From assembly GCA_029865665.1 (NCBI GenBank), contig JARXAV010000113.1, positions 1 through 7,833 on the forward strand: 7,833 nt of DNA, given 5' to 3'. Of the stretch, positions 5,978 to 7,833 are shown piece by piece. The DNA comes from Flectobacillus sp. GTDB taxonomy: Bacteria; Bacteroidota; Bacteroidia; Cytophagales; Spirosomataceae. Each line of letters begins with the position of its first letter. Within the stretch, counting starts at the first letter, position 1. Position numbers and translations under genes: made by a program. Below the pieces are notes generated by a model. That model was not told the DNA's origin, did not search any database, and was given only the letters and a program-made list of their open reading frames with translations.

Positions 5978-7489
5978 CTAAAAACCTGTTCCTAACGTAA
6001 ATGCACGAACAGATGTTGGCAAGTCTGAAACTTTCGTTGCAGCACCTGTAGTAAGATTAATTGTATAAATTGAAGAAGTAGTACCTACTTTCAACGCTGC
6101 ATAAGCCATGCCGCTTCTGCTTCCGATATCGAAACCACCAGCAGATTCAACGTTTATTCCTAATGAACCAATTTCCACTTGTGTACCGTTATTTGGTGGG
6201 TCTTGTTTGGTTAATTTATCAGTAGCACTGTCAATATTAAATAATACCGTTGTTGTTGCTCCTGCATAGTTGTTCGTATAGGCAGAGGCTGTAATACTTG
6301 GCATACCTGGATTTAGAGAGCCATCAACCGCAGCAACAACTCCCGTTTCTGGGTGTAAGCGAAGGTTTAATCCTAAGTTGCCAATACAACGAATGCGGTC
6401 AACAGTTGGGTTGAAATCAAAACCAAACGAAGTGCCAACTAATAACGTAGCAAAAGGTGTAGTCCCAATTGCAGTGGCAGCACCTGAAGAAGTATTTAGC
6501 GTATATAAGCGACTAGTACTACCCAAGGCATATAGCTGACCGTTTACAGGACGGAAATCGATTCCTAAAACTGTTTCGCCCGCTTGTAAACCTGTGATGG
6601 TTTTGCTTGTTGCCATACCTGAAGCCATAAAGTTGAAAATCAATAGGTTATTGCTTTCGTCGATAGCATAAGCAACGGGCGAAGTTGGAATGGCTAACCC
6701 GTTAATTTTACCTGAAGGAAGATTACCTAATTTTGTCAATTTTCCCGTCATCAAATCTACTTGGTGAAGTTCCCAAGTTCCGCTAACCTGTACCGCCGTA
6801 AGTGCATAATCGCCAGTAGGGTTAATATCAAAACCTGCCGATGCAGTAATGTCTATACCTAACGAACCGACTTCTACGAGCGTGCCATTATTGGGTGGGT
6901 CTTGTTTGTATAATTTGTCTGACTTAGAGTCAATATCATACAAAACCGTAGTAGTTACACCAGCCATATTGTTGGTATAAGCTACCGATTCAATGCTAGG
7001 ACTTGCACCACCGTTAATAACTCCATCGGTTGCGGCTACTGCTCCTGTTTCTGGATGCAGACGTAAGTTTTGTCCTGTATTGGTTACTAATCTAATTCGA
7101 TCAACAGTAGGGTTAAAATCTAAAGCAACTGCTGAACCGCTAATAGTAGGGTTTAGTGGGGCAGTACCGATTACTCGTGCCGCACCCGTTTCTTGATTGA
7201 TGACATATAGACGGTTTTGTGTACTCACTCCATATAATTCGCCAGTAGCAGGGCGGAAATCAATTGCGGTAAGAGCATCATTGGCCATTAGTCCTGTTAT
7301 GGTTGTCGTTGACGTAGCCATATCGGATGTCATAGCATTGATTTTAAGTAATTTGGTGCCGTCCGAAAGTGCGTAAAATGTAACGTCTGGTTTCATTACT
7401 CCAACGGTGTCTTTCTCGCAAGACGAAACAAGCATTGTTAATGCAAGGGCTGATATGCTTAGAAGCAACTTTATTTTCTTTGAATACAT
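5978..7489 (-). CDS. Lipoprotein with two tandem DUF4394 domains
   Basis: This 503-residue protein has an SPII signal (MYSKKIK, hydrophobic core, VSSC) with lipidated Cys24, followed by EKD, which loosely resembles the acidic export signals of surface lipoproteins in this phylum. The rest is two copies of one domain, about residues 37-268 and 271-503. Landmarks repeat at a spacing of 233-234 residues: DFRP (77, 311), DFNPTVDRIR (124, 358), NLRLHPETG (141, 375), AYTNN (170, 403) and QDPPNNGT (196, 429). These are the hallmarks of DUF4394, a beta-rich family whose sequence pattern (YAL, RLYTLN, TGAAT) suggests propeller-like repeats. No catalytic residues are known. It probably sits on the outer membrane and may bind a ligand or partner. 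It is transcribed alone and ends toward the terminator at 5823-5868. No Shine-Dalgarno precedes the ATG at 7489. Confidence 0.92.
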   Translation of the reverse strand: MYSKKIKLLLSISALALTMLVSSCEKDTVGVMKPDVTFYALSDGTKLLKINAMTSDMATSTTTITGLMANDALTAIDFRPATGELYGVSTQNRLYVINQETGAARVIGTAPLNPTISGSAVALDFNPTVDRIRLVTNTGQNLRLHPETGAVAATDGVINGGASPSIESVAYTNNMAGVTTTVLYDIDSKSDKLYKQDPPNNGTLVEVGSLGIDITASAGFDINPTGDYALTAVQVSGTWELHQVDLMTGKLTKLGNLPSGKINGLAIPTSPVAYAIDESNNLLIFNFMASGMATSKTITGLQAGETVLGIDFRPVNGQLYALGSTSRLYTLNTSSGAATAIGTTPFATLLVGTSFGFDFNPTVDRIRCIGNLGLNLRLHPETGVVAAVDGSLNPGMPSITASAYTNNYAGATTTVLFNIDSATDKLTKQDPPNNGTQVEIGSLGINVESAGGFDIGSRSGMAYAALKVGTTSSIYTINLTTGAATKVSDLPTSVRAFTLGTGF

Positions 7490-7566
7490 ATTTGGATAAG
7501 TTTAAGTTTCTGTACTCCTTCATTTACGGAAACTTTGGTTACACGGTTTTCATTTGAGTTGAAATA

Positions 7567-7632
7567 ATGGAAAGAAAACATAGGAGATCGTACTTAAATG
7601 CTAGAATTTTATCATTTCTTTTTTCTTTCCAT
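7567..7632. repeat. 12-bp inverted repeat overlapping the first REP-like hairpin
   Basis: ATGGAAAGAAAA (7567-7578) is the exact reverse complement of 7621-7632. The right arm also forms part of the outer stem of the REP-like hairpin at 7626-7667, so the two structures exclude each other. A further 8-bp pair, GAGTTGAA (7556-7563) with TTCAACTC (7684-7691), encloses both. Confidence 0.5.
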
Positions 7633-7667
7633 TTCGCCAGCGACTGAAGTCGCCGTCTAAATGGAAA
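7626..7667. repeat. REP-like palindrome 1
   Basis: The outer stem TTTCCATTT/AAATGGAAA (7626-7634 with 7659-7667) encloses an imperfect middle and a core GCGACT-GA-AGTCGC (7640-7653). The form, a short GC-rich palindrome in an A/T-rich gap, is that of a repetitive extragenic palindrome. Its orientation is opposite to the copy at 7707-7748. There is no T-run, so a terminator role is unlikely. Confidence 0.6.
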
Positions 7668-7706
7668 TGAACAAGAAGGAAGATTCAACTCGAAACGAGC
7701 GTGCTT

Positions 7707-7748
7707 TTTCCTTTTAGCAGGTGACTTCAGTCGCCTGTTAAAAGGAGA
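7707..7748. repeat. REP-like palindrome 2, inverted relative to the first
   Basis: CCTTTTA (7710-7716) pairs with TAAAAGG (7739-7745), CAGG with CCTG and GACT with AGTC, leaving a TC centre and two G-T wobbles. The core GTGACT-TC-AGTCGC is the reverse complement of the first copy's core apart from one base. The outer arms differ from those of copy 1, as expected for conserved cores with diverged flanks. Confidence 0.6.
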
Positions 7749-7833
7749 TGGTTATAAATTATCAGTGGGGTATAGAATCCTTCGATATTTTAAACAGAGG
7801 ATTAATGTAAAACATCAAATATCAGAAAACATA

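Larger units (their letters stand above)
7490..7833. other. Gene-free stretch upstream of the DUF4394 gene
   Basis: No convincing coding frame is present. The proximal part (7490-7560) should carry the promoter of the DUF4394 gene, but I find no good TAnnTTTG there on the minus strand. The middle holds the two REP-like hairpins and the overlapping inverted repeats; between the hairpins is a small CTCG-AAA-CGAG hairpin (7689-7699). The right end (7750-7833) is A/T-rich with only a 7-bp inverted repeat, GATATTT/AAATATC (7784-7790 with 7817-7823). Confidence 0.6.

Noticed and set aside
6993..7196. 67-codon plus-strand frame
   Set aside because: Antisense shadow of the first DUF4394 copy, produced by the composition of the conserved DFNPTVDRIR and NLRLHPETG region.
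7748..7810. 20-codon plus-strand frame after the second REP-like hairpin
   Set aside because: It is short, begins within the hairpin arm, and has no promoter, terminator or recognisable sequence.
7784..7823. GATATTT/AAATATC inverted repeat at the right edge
   Set aside because: Only 7 bp, all A/T except one pair, in an A/T-rich stretch; expected by chance.

Overview
The window looks like chromosomal DNA from a member of the Bacteroidota, most likely a Cytophagales-type organism. This is inferred from A+T-rich sequence, start codons without Shine-Dalgarno motifs, several matches to the Bacteroidota -7 promoter element TAnnTTTG, two SPII lipoproteins, and a tandem DUF4394 protein of a type common in that phylum. 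No species can be named from sequence alone. There is no rRNA, tRNA, CRISPR array or recognisable transposase gene.

Layout. (1) Positions 1-1776, minus strand: a two-gene unit of a small lipoprotein of unknown function and, overlapping its end by 17 bases, a secreted subtilisin-like (S8) peptidase that runs off the left edge. (2) Positions 1871-3342, minus strand: a Crp/Fnr-family regulator followed by a polytopic membrane protein. The gap between them holds a promoter element flanked by an 11-bp inverted repeat and a second palindrome; a strong terminator ends the region. (3) Positions 3632-4096, plus strand: a VOC/glyoxalase-fold protein with a signal peptide. (4) Positions 4166-4517, minus strand: a compact unit not expected from ordinary gene calling. 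It has a -7 element, a leader of about 210 nt with several potential stems (one lying just before the start codon), a 23-codon hydrophobic peptide and a strong intrinsic terminator. (5) Positions 4540-5347: a possible 42-codon remnant and a gene for an unrecognised soluble protein, both minus strand. (6) Positions 5534-5815, plus strand: a 93-residue membrane protein. It converges on the next gene through a hairpin with an 18-bp perfect stem. (7) Positions 5978-7489, minus strand: a lipoprotein made of two DUF4394 copies. (8) Positions 7490-7833: no gene, but two REP-like hairpins in opposite orientation sharing a GCGACT-type core, and further inverted repeats overlapping the first.

The genes do not form one pathway. 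Co-functional pairs that can be argued are lipoprotein plus S8 peptidase (overlapping genes) and Crp/Fnr regulator plus membrane protein (adjacent, operator-like repeats between them). The best candidate for something undescribed is the 4166-4517 small-peptide unit, whose architecture resembles a type I toxin or a riboregulated small membrane peptide. That reading is inference and rests on potential base pairing seen by eye.
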